Below, piece after piece: positions 19,128 through 28,401 of a stretch of DNA of 64,000 bases (positions within the stretch are counted from its first letter, which is position 1; each line of letters starts with the position of its first letter). This DNA comes from Massilia solisilvae. Its GTDB lineage: Bacteria > Pseudomonadota > Gammaproteobacteria > Burkholderiales > Burkholderiaceae_D. Location of the stretch: the NCBI RefSeq assembly GCF_024753215.1, contig NZ_JANUGV010000001.1:310001-374000 (forward strand), in the 5' to 3' direction. The position numbers were made by a program, and so were the translations under genes. The notes under the pieces were generated by a model that saw only the letters and a program-made list of their open reading frames with translations, did no database searches and was not told where the DNA came from.

Positions 19128-21173
19128 CTACCAATTCCTGGTCAGCGTGATGCGCAGCGAACGCGGCTCGATCGGGTGGAAATGCACGTCGCCGCGTGCG
19201 GCGCTTTCGCTGCGCAGGCGCGAGACGTAGTAGTACTCGACCGCCGAATCCCGCCGGTTGGCGAGGTTGAAGCCTTCGATCTCGACACGGGTCGCCTTGT
19301 CGATGCGGTAGCCGACGCGCGCGCCCAGCGTCATGCTCGCGCGTGAGCGCACGCTGTTGTCCTCGACCAGCGGGCGCGGCCCGAAGTAGCGCAGCCGCAG
19401 GGCGCCCGACCACGGGCCGAGCCGGTCCACCGTCAGCGCCAGCTGGCCGACGCCTTCGACCGCGCCCGGAAGATGGCTGCCGGCCGGGTCGTAGCCGCGC
19501 GAGCGTGCATGGGCAAAGGCCGCGTCCAGGTCGAGCGACAGCCACTTGAGCGGCTTGTAGTAGTTCGAAAACTCGATGCCGACCCGCCGGCTCGGTCGCC
19601 CCGCCTCGGTCGACCCCTCGTCCCCGACGAAGGTGAGCTCGGAATCGAAGTCGAGCCGGTACAGCGACAGTGTGGTCTGCATTTTGGGAACCGCTTCGGT
19701 GCGCAGGCCCAGCTCGGCGCCGTGCGAGCGCACCAGGCCGGGCGCGCGGCCGACTGCTTCCATGGTCTTCGGATCCATGGAGGCCACCGTGCCGCGCGCG
19801 TCGTTGCTGTGAAAGCCGTTGCCGATGTTGGCATAGAACTCGGTCGAGTTCCACGGCGCGTACGCGATGGAGAGCGACGGACTGGCAAGACGCGCGCTGG
19901 CGCGCCCCGAGTTTTGTGCCAGGCTGCTGCGCACGTCGAAACGGTATGCGTCCGCGCGCAGGCCAAGCGTGGTGCGCCAGCGTTCGTTCCACCGCGTTGC
20001 GCTCTCGACGTACAGGCCAAGGCTGCCCTCGACCACGTGGTCTTCGCGGGTGCTGGACAGACGCTGGCGCGCCCGGGTGCTGTACAAGCCGTTGAAGATG
20101 TTGTCGTTCTGCGCCTGCAGCCCCATCGTCAGGCTGGAGCTGCTGGCGTCGCCTCGATGCACGTGCCAGGTGTGCTGGGCATCGGCGCCGCTGGTCACGC
20201 GCCGGTCCGGCTGGCTGAACTGGTCACCGTTCACGGGATCGCTCAAAAAGTAGGTGAAGTTCGAGTACAGATCGAGCTGGTTGCGGATCAGGTAAGCGCT
20301 CACTCTCGATGCGCTATCGGCGGCAGTGCGGCGCCAGATGCCGGACAGGCTCACGCGCCGGGCCGCGCCGCCGTCGGTGGGGTCGAGCGCATCGAAGCGG
20401 CCGAGCGCTCCCGCGTCCACCGCGCGCTGCGGAACCTGGTCGGTGGCGTTCCAGCTGCCGTGGTAGGCCATGGCCGTCACGCTCCAGCCGTTGTTGGCGT
20501 AGCCGCGGCTGTAGCGCAGCACGCCATTGGCCTTGCGGTAGTCGTCCGGGTGTGCGAACGGGCCGTCGTTGTGCAGCAGTTCCAGCGCGTACAGCAGGCT
20601 GCCGCCGGCCAGCTGCGGCGAACCGGCCAGCGCGGTGCGCACGAAGCCGTCCTGGCCCAGCGTCACGGTCGCCACGTCCTGCATCAGCCGGTTGGCGTAG
20701 GTGATCGAGGCGCTGCCGGCGGAAGCGAAATCGCCCTGCCGCGCCGAGTAAGGCCCCTTGGCGTAATCCAGGCGCGTGGTGATCTCGGGGATCAGGAAAT
20801 TCAGGTCGGTCCAGCCCTGGCCGTGCGCGTGGCTGCGCTGATTGACCGGCATGCCATCGACCCAGGTCGCCAGGTCGGTGCCGTGGTCGAGGTTAAAGCC
20901 GCGCAGGTAGAACTGGTTGGCCTTGCCTTCGCCGCTGTGCTGGCTCACCATCAGGCCCGGCGCCGCCTCCAGCAGTTCCCCGGGGCGGTAGGCGACGCGC
21001 TGCTCGAGCTCCCTGGCGCCAATGCTGCCGCTGCTGGCGGCATCGAGGACGCCCAGCTGGCTCGCGCGGGCACCCTCGACCAGCACGCGCTGGATCAAGA
21101 AGTCGTCCGCGTGGCAGGCCGCATGCACGAGCAGCGCGGCCAGCACAAAGGGCAGGGAGTGAAGCTGCGGCAT
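19128..21173 (-). CDS. TonB-dependent outer-membrane receptor
   Basis: A 681-aa receptor with a signal peptide ending at CHA. The plug domain (residues 45-150) has LLEAAPGLMVSQHSGEGKANQFYLRGFNLDHG and ITTRLDYAKGPYSARQGDFASAG; a 22-strand barrel follows and the chain ends in TLTRNW, an aromatic-terminated last strand. It imports a bulky or metal-bound substrate using TonB energy. It lies 13 bp after the DUF6702 gene, which in turn overlaps an M1 peptidase gene, so all three are one operon. That context could mean metal uptake for the peptidases or peptide scavenging; this is inference. Confidence 0.9.
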   Translation of the reverse strand: MPQLHSLPFVLAALLVHAACHADDFLIQRVLVEGARASQLGVLDAASSGSIGARELEQRVAYRPGELLEAAPGLMVSQHSGEGKANQFYLRGFNLDHGTDLATWVDGMPVNQRSHAHGQGWTDLNFLIPEITTRLDYAKGPYSARQGDFASAGSASITYANRLMQDVATVTLGQDGFVRTALAGSPQLAGGSLLYALELLHNDGPFAHPDDYRKANGVLRYSRGYANNGWSVTAMAYHGSWNATDQVPQRAVDAGALGRFDALDPTDGGAARRVSLSGIWRRTAADSASRVSAYLIRNQLDLYSNFTYFLSDPVNGDQFSQPDRRVTSGADAQHTWHVHRGDASSSSLTMGLQAQNDNIFNGLYSTRARQRLSSTREDHVVEGSLGLYVESATRWNERWRTTLGLRADAYRFDVRSSLAQNSGRASARLASPSLSIAYAPWNSTEFYANIGNGFHSNDARGTVASMDPKTMEAVGRAPGLVRSHGAELGLRTEAVPKMQTTLSLYRLDFDSELTFVGDEGSTEAGRPSRRVGIEFSNYYKPLKWLSLDLDAAFAHARSRGYDPAGSHLPGAVEGVGQLALTVDRLGPWSGALRLRYFGPRPLVEDNSVRSRASMTLGARVGYRIDKATRVEIEGFNLANRRDSAVEYYYVSRLRSESAARGDVHFHPIEPRSLRITLTRNW

Positions 21174-21186
21174 CGCTGGCGGGCGG

Positions 21187-21723
21187 TCAGCGCAACGGCC
21201 GGTCGGCGGTCTTGCTGTCGAAGTTCAGCGTGCGCACGCTGCCATTCTCGTTGATGTTGACCGTGTTGACCTGGTCCGGCAGGAAGTCGGTCATCACCTC
21301 GTCGTGCACCAGCGCGGCTTTCGATAGCGGCGTCTGCTCGGCTTCCTGGTAGATCATCACGCTCTGCGCGTCAGCCGTCACGCCGACCCAGCGCAGCGCA
21401 AGCCTGCGCTGGTCCTGGCCCTGCAGCCAGAACTGGCGCTCGATGTACTTGCGCAGCACTTCCTGGTCATCCGGCTGCGACAGGTCGAACTGGCGCTGGT
21501 ACATGTTGGCCAGCAGCGCCTCCACATCGTGCGCCATGTAGGTGTGCACCACCTCGGTGCTGCCGGTGCGCGCGTTGAAGCTGATGTCGGTGATCCCGGC
21601 GTGGAAGTTGTGGGCGTGGGCCGCGAATGCGATGGCCAGGCTGCCGGCAATGCCGGCGACGCTGCGTGTCGTCAGGCTCAGCATGGGTCCCGGCTTGCGC
21701 CGGGGCGACGGTCGATTGTTCAT
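21187..21723 (-). CDS. DUF6702-family exported protein, N-terminus inside a REP element
   Basis: A 178-aa protein. After a signal-like segment (about residues 17-38, ending AAHAHNFHA) the body has the beta-rich layout HAGITDISFNARTGSTEVVHTYMAHDVEALL and a C-terminal TVNINENGSVRTLNF strand, matching what I know as DUF6702. ATG 21723 overlaps the stop of the M1 gene (ATGA). The first codons, MNNRPSPRRKPGPML, are the translation of a REP-like repeat, so the natural N-terminus may be ATG 21684, which also lies in the repeat. Function unknown; such genes neighbour TonB receptors and peptidases. Confidence 0.72.
   Translation of the reverse strand: MNNRPSPRRKPGPMLSLTTRSVAGIAGSLAIAFAAHAHNFHAGITDISFNARTGSTEVVHTYMAHDVEALLANMYQRQFDLSQPDDQEVLRKYIERQFWLQGQDQRRLALRWVGVTADAQSVMIYQEAEQTPLSKAALVHDEVMTDFLPDQVNTVNINENGSVRTLNFDSKTADRPLR
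21682..21711. repeat. REP-like palindrome, copy 2 (inside a gene)
   Basis: CAGCATGGGTCCCGGC-ttgc-GCCGGGGCGACG, the same unit as the copies at 50981 and 60130. It lies within the 5' coding part of the DUF6702 gene and contains one of its possible start codons. Confidence 0.8.
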
Positions 21724-24089
21724 TCCACTGCCTTGTCGCCGGGGTTCTTCAGCGGCTCGTTAAAGTCCTTCATCATGTCGTCCTGCTCGCGCTTGGCCTT
21801 GAACAGCTCCAGCCGCGAGGGCATCAGCTTGCGCGGCCATGCATTGTTGCTGGTGTCGACGTCGGCTGTCTCCAGATACGGGTCCTGGGTCAGCCCCACC
21901 ATCGGCTCGTCGGTGATGACCAGTTTGGTGATCTTCTTCGGATTGTGGCGCCAGACTTCGGCTGGCACGCGCTCGATGTACTTCTTGCCGCTGGCGAGCG
22001 TGATCTCGAGCACCAGCGGCGTCACCAGCCCGCCGACGTTGGTGAAATCGACCAGGTACAGGTGCTTGCCTTCCTTGAGCAGCGCCTTCTCCCAGTCTTC
22101 CAGCCCCGCCACCGTTTCATTGTACTTGTTGCGGTCGTGGTTGGTCACGGTAAAGTCGTCGTGCTCGTTGTAGAAGTCCTTCAGCCCTGGCTTGTCGTCC
22201 ACGTAGCGCGGCAGCGTGCCCTTGTTGCGCTGGTCGGTGATCGAGATCGGTTCCTGGTCGCGCTGCGCCTTCTTCCACTTCTTCTCGATTTCCGGATCCT
22301 TGGAACTGATCTGGTACTCGGTGATCCCATCCACGCTCACGTCAACGGGCTGGGTGCCGTAGAACCAGCCGCGCCAGAACCAGTCGAGGTCCGTGCCCGA
22401 GGCATCCTCCATGGTGCGGAAGAAATCGGCAGGGGTGGGGCGCTTGAATTTCCAGCGCTGCGCGTACTCGCGGAAGGCAAAGTCGAACAGCTCGCGGCCG
22501 AGCACCGTCTCGCGCAGCACGTTCAGCGCCGTGGCCGGTTTGGCGTAGGCATTGTTCCCGCGCGAGAGCACGGATTCGGAGTTGGTCATGATCGGGGTCT
22601 GTCCGCGGCTCTTCATGTAGTCCACGATCGCGCGCGCTTCGCCGCGGCTGGACGGATAGTTCTCTTCCCAGGCCTGCTCGGCCAGGAACTGCATGAAGGT
22701 GTTGATGCCCTCGTCCATCCAGGTCCACTGGCGCTCGTCCGAATTGACGATCATCGGGAAGTAGTTGTGGCCGACCTCGTGGATGATCACGCTGATCAGG
22801 CCGTACTTGGTGCGCTTCGAATACGTCAGCTGTCCGGTCTTCTTGTCCTTGGTCGGGCGCCCGCCGTTAAACGAGATCATCGGGTACTCCATGCCGCCCA
22901 CCGGCCCGTTGACCGAGATCGCCACAGGGTAGGGATAGTCGAAGGTGTACTTGCTGTAGCTGTCGATGGTGTGGATGATCGCCGGCGTCGAATACTTCTC
23001 CCACAGCGGATTGGCTTCCTTCGGATAGAACGACATCGCCATCACGTCGGTGCCGCCGCTCTTGAAGCCCTGCGCATCCCAGATGAACTTGCGGCTCGTT
23101 GCGAAGGCAAAGTCGCGCACGTTGGCCGCCTTGAAGCGCCAGGTCCTGGTCGTGGTGGCGCGCGCCTTTTCGGCCGCCTCGGCCTCGGCTTGCGACACGA
23201 TCACCACCGGTTTGGTGGCGGTGCGCGCCTGCTCCAGGCGCTTGCGCTGCACGGCGCTGAGCACATCTTGCGGGTTCTGCAGCACGCCGGTGGCGGCGAC
23301 GATGTGGTCGGAAGGGACGGTCAGTTCCACGTCGTAGTCACCGAATTCAAGCGTGAACTCGCCGTCGCCCAGGTACTGCTTGTTCTGCCAACCGTGTGCG
23401 TCGTAGTACGCCGCCATGCGCGGATACCACTGCGCGATCTCGAACAGGTCGTTCTTGTCTTCCTTGTCAAAGCGCTCGAAGCCCATGCGGCGGCCCAGCA
23501 CGATGTTCTCGGGTACGTTGAAGCTCCACGCCATCTTGAACGCGTAGCGCGCGCCCGGCTTCATCGGCTGCGGCAGGTCGATGCGCATCATGGTCTTGTT
23601 GATCACGTAGCGCAGCGGCTTGCCGTCGGCGTCGGTCACGCTCGCGATCTTGAAGCCGCCGTCAAAGGCGCGGCTGGCAAAAATGAAGCGCGCCGCGTCG
23701 AATTGCAGGCCGCCCTGGCCCGTACGACCCGTCGCCCACGCCTCGCGCGACGGGTAGCTGATGATCGTGCGGTTGTCCGAGTCGGCCGCGAACATGTTCT
23801 GGTCCAGCTGCACCCAGAGGTAAGAGAGCGTGTCCGGCGAGTTGTTGTGGTAGGTGATCGTCTCGGTGCCGCTGATTGCGCGCTTTGCCTCGTCGAGCGT
23901 TGCGCGAATGGTGTAGTCGGCGCGCTGCTGCCAATATGCGTGGCCGGGTGCGCCCGAGGCGGTGCGGGTATCGGTGGGCGTGGGCAGCAGTTCGTCGAGC
24001 TGTCGGAACTTGTCGTCGAACTGCTGGGCCGATGCGGCGAACGAGGCGAGCAGGGACAGGGCGGCGAAGCTGGCGTGCAGGCGTTTCAT
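21720..24089 (-). CDS. exported M1-family metallopeptidase, paralog A
   Basis: A 789-aa zinc metallopeptidase with a signal peptide ending SFAASAQ. The zinc site is HEVGHNYFP, with the third ligand Glu in WTWMDEGINTF; the exopeptidase motif is present as GGMEYPMISF instead of GAMEN. The C-terminal region (SKDPEIEKKWKKAQRDQEPI...) is shared with its neighbour. It most likely trims peptides in the periplasm. It is clearly a tandem duplicate of the gene at 24252-26639, with long identical stretches, and its stop overlaps the DUF6702 start. Confidence 0.92.
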   Translation of the reverse strand: MKRLHASFAALSLLASFAASAQQFDDKFRQLDELLPTPTDTRTASGAPGHAYWQQRADYTIRATLDEAKRAISGTETITYHNNSPDTLSYLWVQLDQNMFAADSDNRTIISYPSREAWATGRTGQGGLQFDAARFIFASRAFDGGFKIASVTDADGKPLRYVINKTMMRIDLPQPMKPGARYAFKMAWSFNVPENIVLGRRMGFERFDKEDKNDLFEIAQWYPRMAAYYDAHGWQNKQYLGDGEFTLEFGDYDVELTVPSDHIVAATGVLQNPQDVLSAVQRKRLEQARTATKPVVIVSQAEAEAAEKARATTTRTWRFKAANVRDFAFATSRKFIWDAQGFKSGGTDVMAMSFYPKEANPLWEKYSTPAIIHTIDSYSKYTFDYPYPVAISVNGPVGGMEYPMISFNGGRPTKDKKTGQLTYSKRTKYGLISVIIHEVGHNYFPMIVNSDERQWTWMDEGINTFMQFLAEQAWEENYPSSRGEARAIVDYMKSRGQTPIMTNSESVLSRGNNAYAKPATALNVLRETVLGRELFDFAFREYAQRWKFKRPTPADFFRTMEDASGTDLDWFWRGWFYGTQPVDVSVDGITEYQISSKDPEIEKKWKKAQRDQEPISITDQRNKGTLPRYVDDKPGLKDFYNEHDDFTVTNHDRNKYNETVAGLEDWEKALLKEGKHLYLVDFTNVGGLVTPLVLEITLASGKKYIERVPAEVWRHNPKKITKLVITDEPMVGLTQDPYLETADVDTSNNAWPRKLMPSRLELFKAKREQDDMMKDFNEPLKNPGDKAVE

Positions 24090-24146
24090 GGTCTGGGTTC
24101 TGTAGATGGAAAAACGGCAGCTGTGCGAAAGCTGCCGGTGTTACTC

Positions 24147-24250
24147 GGGTGCGGATCCTCCGCCCACGCGTTCAAGCGGCGTGAGCAAGCCGCGGCACGA
24201 TATTCTTGCGTGATTTGAACGCGTGGGCGGGAGACCCGTCCACCCTACCA
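24147..24250. repeat. inverted pair of GGTAGGGTGGGCAGG-type repeats
   Basis: Two copies of the repeat seen at 5530 and 6625, here in opposite orientation. CGCCCACGCGTTCAA (24161-24175) and its exact complement at 24215-24229 form a 15-bp inverted repeat around a 39-nt loop. The right copy touches the stop codon of the downstream-coordinate M1 gene (24252). It separates the two M1 genes and could form a strong mRNA hairpin between them. Confidence 0.75.
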
Positions 24251-24251
24251 A

Positions 24252-26639
24252 TCAGTCGGCCTTCTTGGCGTCGTCGGCCTTGGCAGGCTTCAGCTTTTCG
24301 TTGAAGTCCTTCATCATGTCCTCGCCCATGCCGCGCTGCTGCGACTTGAACAGCTCCAGGCGCGATGGCATCACCTTGCGCGGCCACGCGTTGTTGCTCA
24401 CGTCGGTGTCGGCGGTCTCCCAGTACGGGTCCTGGGTCAGGCTCACCATCGGCTCGTCGGTGATGACCAGCTTGGTGATCTTCTTCGGGTTGTGGCGCCA
24501 GACTTCAGCCGGCACACGCTCCACATACTTCTTGCCGCTGGCAAGCGTGATCTCCAGCACCAGCGGGCTCACGAGGCCGCCCACGTTGGTGAAGTCCACC
24601 AGGTACATGTGCTTGCCTTCCTTGAGCAGCGCCTTTTCCCAGTCCTCCAGGCCCGCCATGGCTTCGGCGTACTTGTTGCGGTCGTGGTTGGTGACGGTGA
24701 AGTCGTCATGCTCGTTGTAGAAGTCCTTCAGCTCGGGCTTGACGTCCACGTAGCGGGGCAGCGTGCCCTTGTTGCGCTGGTCGGTGATCGAGATTGGCTC
24801 CTGGTCGTGCTGCGCCTTCTTCCACTTCTTCTCGATTTCCGGATCCTTGCTGCTGATCTGATATTCGCTGATGCCGTCCACGCTGACGTCCACATGGTCG
24901 GTGGTGTAGAACCAGCCGCGCCAGAACCAGTCGAGGTCCGTGCCCGAGGCGTCTTCCATGGTGCGGAAGAAGTCAGCCGGGGTCGGGCGCTTGAACTTCC
25001 AGCGTTGCGCGTATTCGCGGAAGGCGAAATCGAACAACTCGCGGCCAAGCACGGTCTCGCGCAGCACGATCAGGGCCGCGGTCGGCTTGGCGTAGGCGTT
25101 CGGGCCCAGCGCCGAGATCGACTCGGAGTTGGTCATGATCGGCTGCTGGCCGGCGCTCTTCATGTAGTCCACGATCTGGCGCGGTTCGCCGCGCGAGATT
25201 GGATAGTTCTCTTCCCAGGCCTGCTCGGCCAGGTATTGCACGAAGCTGTTCAGGCCCTCGTCCATCCAGGTCCACTGGCGTTCGTCCGAATTGACGATCA
25301 TCGGGAAGTAGTTGTGGCCCACCTCGTGGATGATCACGCCGATCAGGCCGTACTTGGTGCGCTTGGAGTAGGTGATCTCGCCGGTCTTCTTGTCCTTGGT
25401 CGGGCGCGGGCCGTTAAACGAGATCATCGGGTATTCCATGCCGCCCACCGGGCCGTTCACCGAAATGGCGATCGGGTACGGGTAGTCGAACGAATACTTG
25501 TTGTACTCGTTGATGGTGTGGATGATCGCAGCCGTCGAGTACTGGCCCCACAGCGGGTTGCCCTCCTTCGGATAGAACGACATGGCCAGCACGTTGGTGC
25601 CATCCTTCTTGAAGCCCTGCGCGTCCCAGATGAACTTGCGGCTCGACGCCCATGCGAAGTCGCGCACGTTTTTGGCCTTGAAGCGCCAGGTCTTGGTGCC
25701 CGCTGCGCGGGCCTTCTCTTTTGCCTCGGCTTCGGCCTGGGTCACGATGACGACCGGCTTTTTCGCCGTGCGCGCCTGCGCCAGGCGCTCGCGCTGGGCG
25801 GTGGACAGGACCGCGTCCGGATTCTGCAGCTCGCCGGTCGAAGCGACGATGTGGTCGGCCGGGACGGTCACCTCGACGTCGTAGTCGCCGAACTCCAGCG
25901 TGAATTCGCCGGTGCCCAGGAACTGCTTGTGCTGCCAGCCCATCACGTCGTAATAGGCCGCCATGCGCGGGAACCACTGGGCGACTTCGAACAGGTCGTT
26001 CTTGTCGTCGAACTTCTCGTAGCCCGAGCGGCCGCCGAGCACCTTCTGCTCGTTGATGTTGTAGCTCCACTCGATCGAGAACGCGACCTTGGCGCCCGGC
26101 TTGACCGGCTGCGGCAGGTCGATGCGCATCATGGTGCGGTTGATGACGTAGTGGAGCGGTCGGCCGCTGGCGTCCTTGACGCTCTTGATGTTGAAGCCGC
26201 CGTCGAACAAGCGCGCTTCCAGCATCGAGCGCATCGAATCGAACTTCACGCCGTCTTCCGGACCACGCGGCTTGCCCCATGCGTCCTTCGAGGCGACGGT
26301 GGCGGTGGTGCGCGAGTCGGAGTTCGGCTTGTAGATGTTCTGGTCGAGCTGCACCCACAGGTAGTTCAGGGTGTCGGGCGAGTTGTTGTGATACGTGATC
26401 GTCTCGGCGCCGGTGATTGCGCGCTTGGCCTCGTCCAGCGATGCGCGAATCGAATAGTCCGCGCGCTGCTGCCAGTAGGCGTGGCCCGGCGCGCCGGAAG
26501 CGGTGCGGATCGTGTTCGGCGTGGGGAGCAGTTCGTCGAGCTGGCGGAACTTGTCGTCAAATCCGCTGGACGGAGGGTCGGCCGCAATCGCGGACATGGA
26601 AAGGCACAGCGCAGCTAAGCCGATCGGCAAACGCATCAT
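24252..26639 (-). CDS. exported M1-family metallopeptidase, paralog B
   Basis: A 795-aa enzyme of the same build as its neighbour: signal peptide (LAALCLSMSAIAA), GGMEYPMISF, HEVGHNYFP and WTWMDEGLNSF. The chain ends in a Lys/Asp-rich tail (PAKADDAKKAD) lacking in paralog A. Two adjacent ATG codons (26639, 26636) can start it, preceded by an AGGG site. As the first gene of the minus-strand run it has its own AT-richer upstream region. Two near-copies side by side suggest different specificity or dosage. Periplasmic peptide trimming is inferred from the family. Confidence 0.92.
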   Translation of the reverse strand: MMRLPIGLAALCLSMSAIAADPPSSGFDDKFRQLDELLPTPNTIRTASGAPGHAYWQQRADYSIRASLDEAKRAITGAETITYHNNSPDTLNYLWVQLDQNIYKPNSDSRTTATVASKDAWGKPRGPEDGVKFDSMRSMLEARLFDGGFNIKSVKDASGRPLHYVINRTMMRIDLPQPVKPGAKVAFSIEWSYNINEQKVLGGRSGYEKFDDKNDLFEVAQWFPRMAAYYDVMGWQHKQFLGTGEFTLEFGDYDVEVTVPADHIVASTGELQNPDAVLSTAQRERLAQARTAKKPVVIVTQAEAEAKEKARAAGTKTWRFKAKNVRDFAWASSRKFIWDAQGFKKDGTNVLAMSFYPKEGNPLWGQYSTAAIIHTINEYNKYSFDYPYPIAISVNGPVGGMEYPMISFNGPRPTKDKKTGEITYSKRTKYGLIGVIIHEVGHNYFPMIVNSDERQWTWMDEGLNSFVQYLAEQAWEENYPISRGEPRQIVDYMKSAGQQPIMTNSESISALGPNAYAKPTAALIVLRETVLGRELFDFAFREYAQRWKFKRPTPADFFRTMEDASGTDLDWFWRGWFYTTDHVDVSVDGISEYQISSKDPEIEKKWKKAQHDQEPISITDQRNKGTLPRYVDVKPELKDFYNEHDDFTVTNHDRNKYAEAMAGLEDWEKALLKEGKHMYLVDFTNVGGLVSPLVLEITLASGKKYVERVPAEVWRHNPKKITKLVITDEPMVSLTQDPYWETADTDVSNNAWPRKVMPSRLELFKSQQRGMGEDMMKDFNEKLKPAKADDAKKAD

Positions 26640-26991
26640 ATTTACCCTGTCTTTGTGGGAGAAAAAGGAAAAAATGATTCTAAGCTGAGCTTTTCGGCAA
26701 TTGTCCTTGAGAATGTAACAAAGCTGATACATGGGGCATGGCGCGGCGCACCATGTTCCATATTTGACACAGGATATGAATTTTCTGGTTAGAAAATTAT
26801 GTGACTTGCGGTTACGAGGAGGCCTGATCGGGACCCACACGAGGATCGGGATCAGGCGCCATTGAAGCCCGAACTGATGGAAATCCCACCACAAGAATCT
26901 CAGCCGACAATGGCCAAGACTGTGGGAACGTCAATCTGAAGGAGTAGATGCAAATGAAGTTGTGGCGGAAGCATTTGTCGGGTTTCTGGAT
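26640..26991. other. 352-bp intergenic region
   Basis: Holds the promoter side of M1 paralog B (AT-rich, 26640-26780) and the 3' side of the M29-like gene. An 8-bp inverted repeat, GCCTGATC/GATCAGGC (26822-26857), has no T-run. A 46-codon plus-strand frame at 26948 with an AAGGAG before it runs into the M29-like gene's antisense and looks spurious. Nothing else is seen. Confidence 0.5.
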
Positions 26992-28047
26992 CTACCGCTG
27001 CATTCGAGAGTCCACCGTCCACGCCCCGTCCTCGTACACGCGCTCCTCGCCCAGATACACCGCGTCCGTCACCGCGAACACGTCGATATGGTAGCGCGCG
27101 TCCTTGCGCTTGAAGCCGGGCTTGGGATACACGCCGTGCTTGGCGCCCAGCGACAGGTGGATGCCGCACATGCGCTCGTAGGTGCCGATGTCGTCCACGC
27201 GCCGCTCGCGGGTGAAGGCGCGGTTCAGGCCGAAGCCCAGCTCGCGCACCCACACCTCGCCCTCGTCGCGGCGGATGATGTCCAGCACTTCCTGGAATTC
27301 CGGCGTGGCGTCGATCGCCTGAACCACGCGCCCGCGCTCGACCACCATCGTGACCGGCTTGTCCGGCCGGTTCGAGCGGTACGAGGTGTCGCCGAACACG
27401 TGCACGAGCACCGTGCCGCTGACCGCTTCCAGGTCGCGCGCCTCGGTGAACACTTCGCCGATCGGGAACTGGCCGCCCACATTGTGCATCTCGCTGTAGT
27501 CGCCCACGTTCAGCTTGGCAGGCTCGAAGGGCGAGGCGAACACCAGCTCGGCATCGCCACCGACCACACGGCCGCAAGTGGCCGCATCGATGCGCGCCTT
27601 GAGCGCCTTGCCCACCCCGCGGAAGTACGCCGGGTCGTAGGCCAGCGCCTCGATGTAGTGTTCGGCCTGTGCTCCCGGCATGCGTGACAGGTGCACGTGC
27701 TCGATCACCTTCAGCCCCAGCTTGAACAGCTCCACGCGAATGCGGAACGCCTCGAGCCTGAAATTGGTGGACTGGACCAGCACCACCAGGTCGCTGGGCG
27801 CCATGCGCTTGAACGCGGCCAGCACTTCTTCGGCGCCGGTAGTGTCGAAGTCGAGGAAGGTGGCGCCGGGCAGGTTGCGGCGGTAGGCTTCGGTCAGCGC
27901 GCGCGCAAGGCCAGTGCGGGTATCGAAGACGACCAGCGCGGCGTGGCCCGGCCCGTGCTCGACGGCGATGCGCACGATGTCGCGCACGTGCGCTGTGGCG
28001 TCGTCGATGGCGTGGGCAGGCAGGTCGGGTGAGATCTCGGTGTTCAT
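26992..28047 (-). CDS. M29-like metalloprotein (aminopeptidase / NicX superfamily)
   Basis: A 351-aa cytosolic protein without signal peptide. Its C-terminal half has the M29 arrangement: FPIGEVFTEA (Glu ligand), VRELGFGLN, DDIGTYERMCGIHLSLG (Glu and His) and DARYHIDVF (His and Asp). M29 covers aminopeptidases such as AmpS and T, and the related fold includes the ring-cleaving dioxygenase NicX. The overall length is a little shorter than classical M29 enzymes (about 410 aa), so a hydrolase or lyase on a small molecule is possible. It is monocistronic and divergent from a small lipoprotein gene. Confidence 0.65.
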   Translation of the reverse strand: MNTEISPDLPAHAIDDATAHVRDIVRIAVEHGPGHAALVVFDTRTGLARALTEAYRRNLPGATFLDFDTTGAEEVLAAFKRMAPSDLVVLVQSTNFRLEAFRIRVELFKLGLKVIEHVHLSRMPGAQAEHYIEALAYDPAYFRGVGKALKARIDAATCGRVVGGDAELVFASPFEPAKLNVGDYSEMHNVGGQFPIGEVFTEARDLEAVSGTVLVHVFGDTSYRSNRPDKPVTMVVERGRVVQAIDATPEFQEVLDIIRRDEGEVWVRELGFGLNRAFTRERRVDDIGTYERMCGIHLSLGAKHGVYPKPGFKRKDARYHIDVFAVTDAVYLGEERVYEDGAWTVDSRMQR

Positions 28048-28158
28048 GCGGACGTCCTGATAGGCCCTCCATTATACGTGGCGCTGGAAGGGCTTCTGCC
28101 GCCGTGCCCGGCCCGGTGTATCCTTGTGTGCACAAGCCACCAAAAACGGGAGATGGAC

Positions 28159-28392
28159 ATGAAAGCGACGATCGGAGCATTGGTTCTGTGCGCGCTTGCC
28201 GCCGGCTGCAGCCGTCACGACGCGGCGCCGGCGCAGCCGCCCGCCAACACCGCGGACGACGCCGGCGCGAAGGCGGCGCGGGCGCTGCACAAGCCAATCG
28301 ATCAGGCCAGCCAGGCGACCCAGGCGATCACTCAGTCCGCGGACGAGGCAAGGGACAAACTGAAGGAGGCGACCGGGGACGAGGCGAAGTAG
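28159..28392 (+). CDS. small lipoprotein, 77 aa
   Basis: MKATIGALVLCALAAGC is a lipoprotein signal with a clear lipobox (LAAGC, Cys17). The mature part is a helical, charged 60 residues with Gln/Ala/Asp/Lys heptad-like spacing (IDQASQATQAITQSADEARDKLKEATGDEAK), suggesting a coiled coil. ATG 28159 is preferred over 28153 because GGGAG lies at good distance. Function unknown; the helical part is similar in style to entericidin-like or Lpp-like small envelope proteins. Confidence 0.7.
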   Translation: MKATIGALVLCALAAGCSRHDAAPAQPPANTADDAGAKAARALHKPIDQASQATQAITQSADEARDKLKEATGDEAK

Positions 28393-28401
28393 CGGGCGAC
28401 G

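Noticed and set aside
26822..26857. GCCTGATC/GATCAGGC hairpin as a terminator.
   Set aside because: No T-run on either strand and a 20-nt loop.
26948..27094. 46-codon plus-strand frame with an AAGGAG site.
   Set aside because: It runs into the antisense of the M29-like gene, has no recognisable feature and its composition changes at the gene border.
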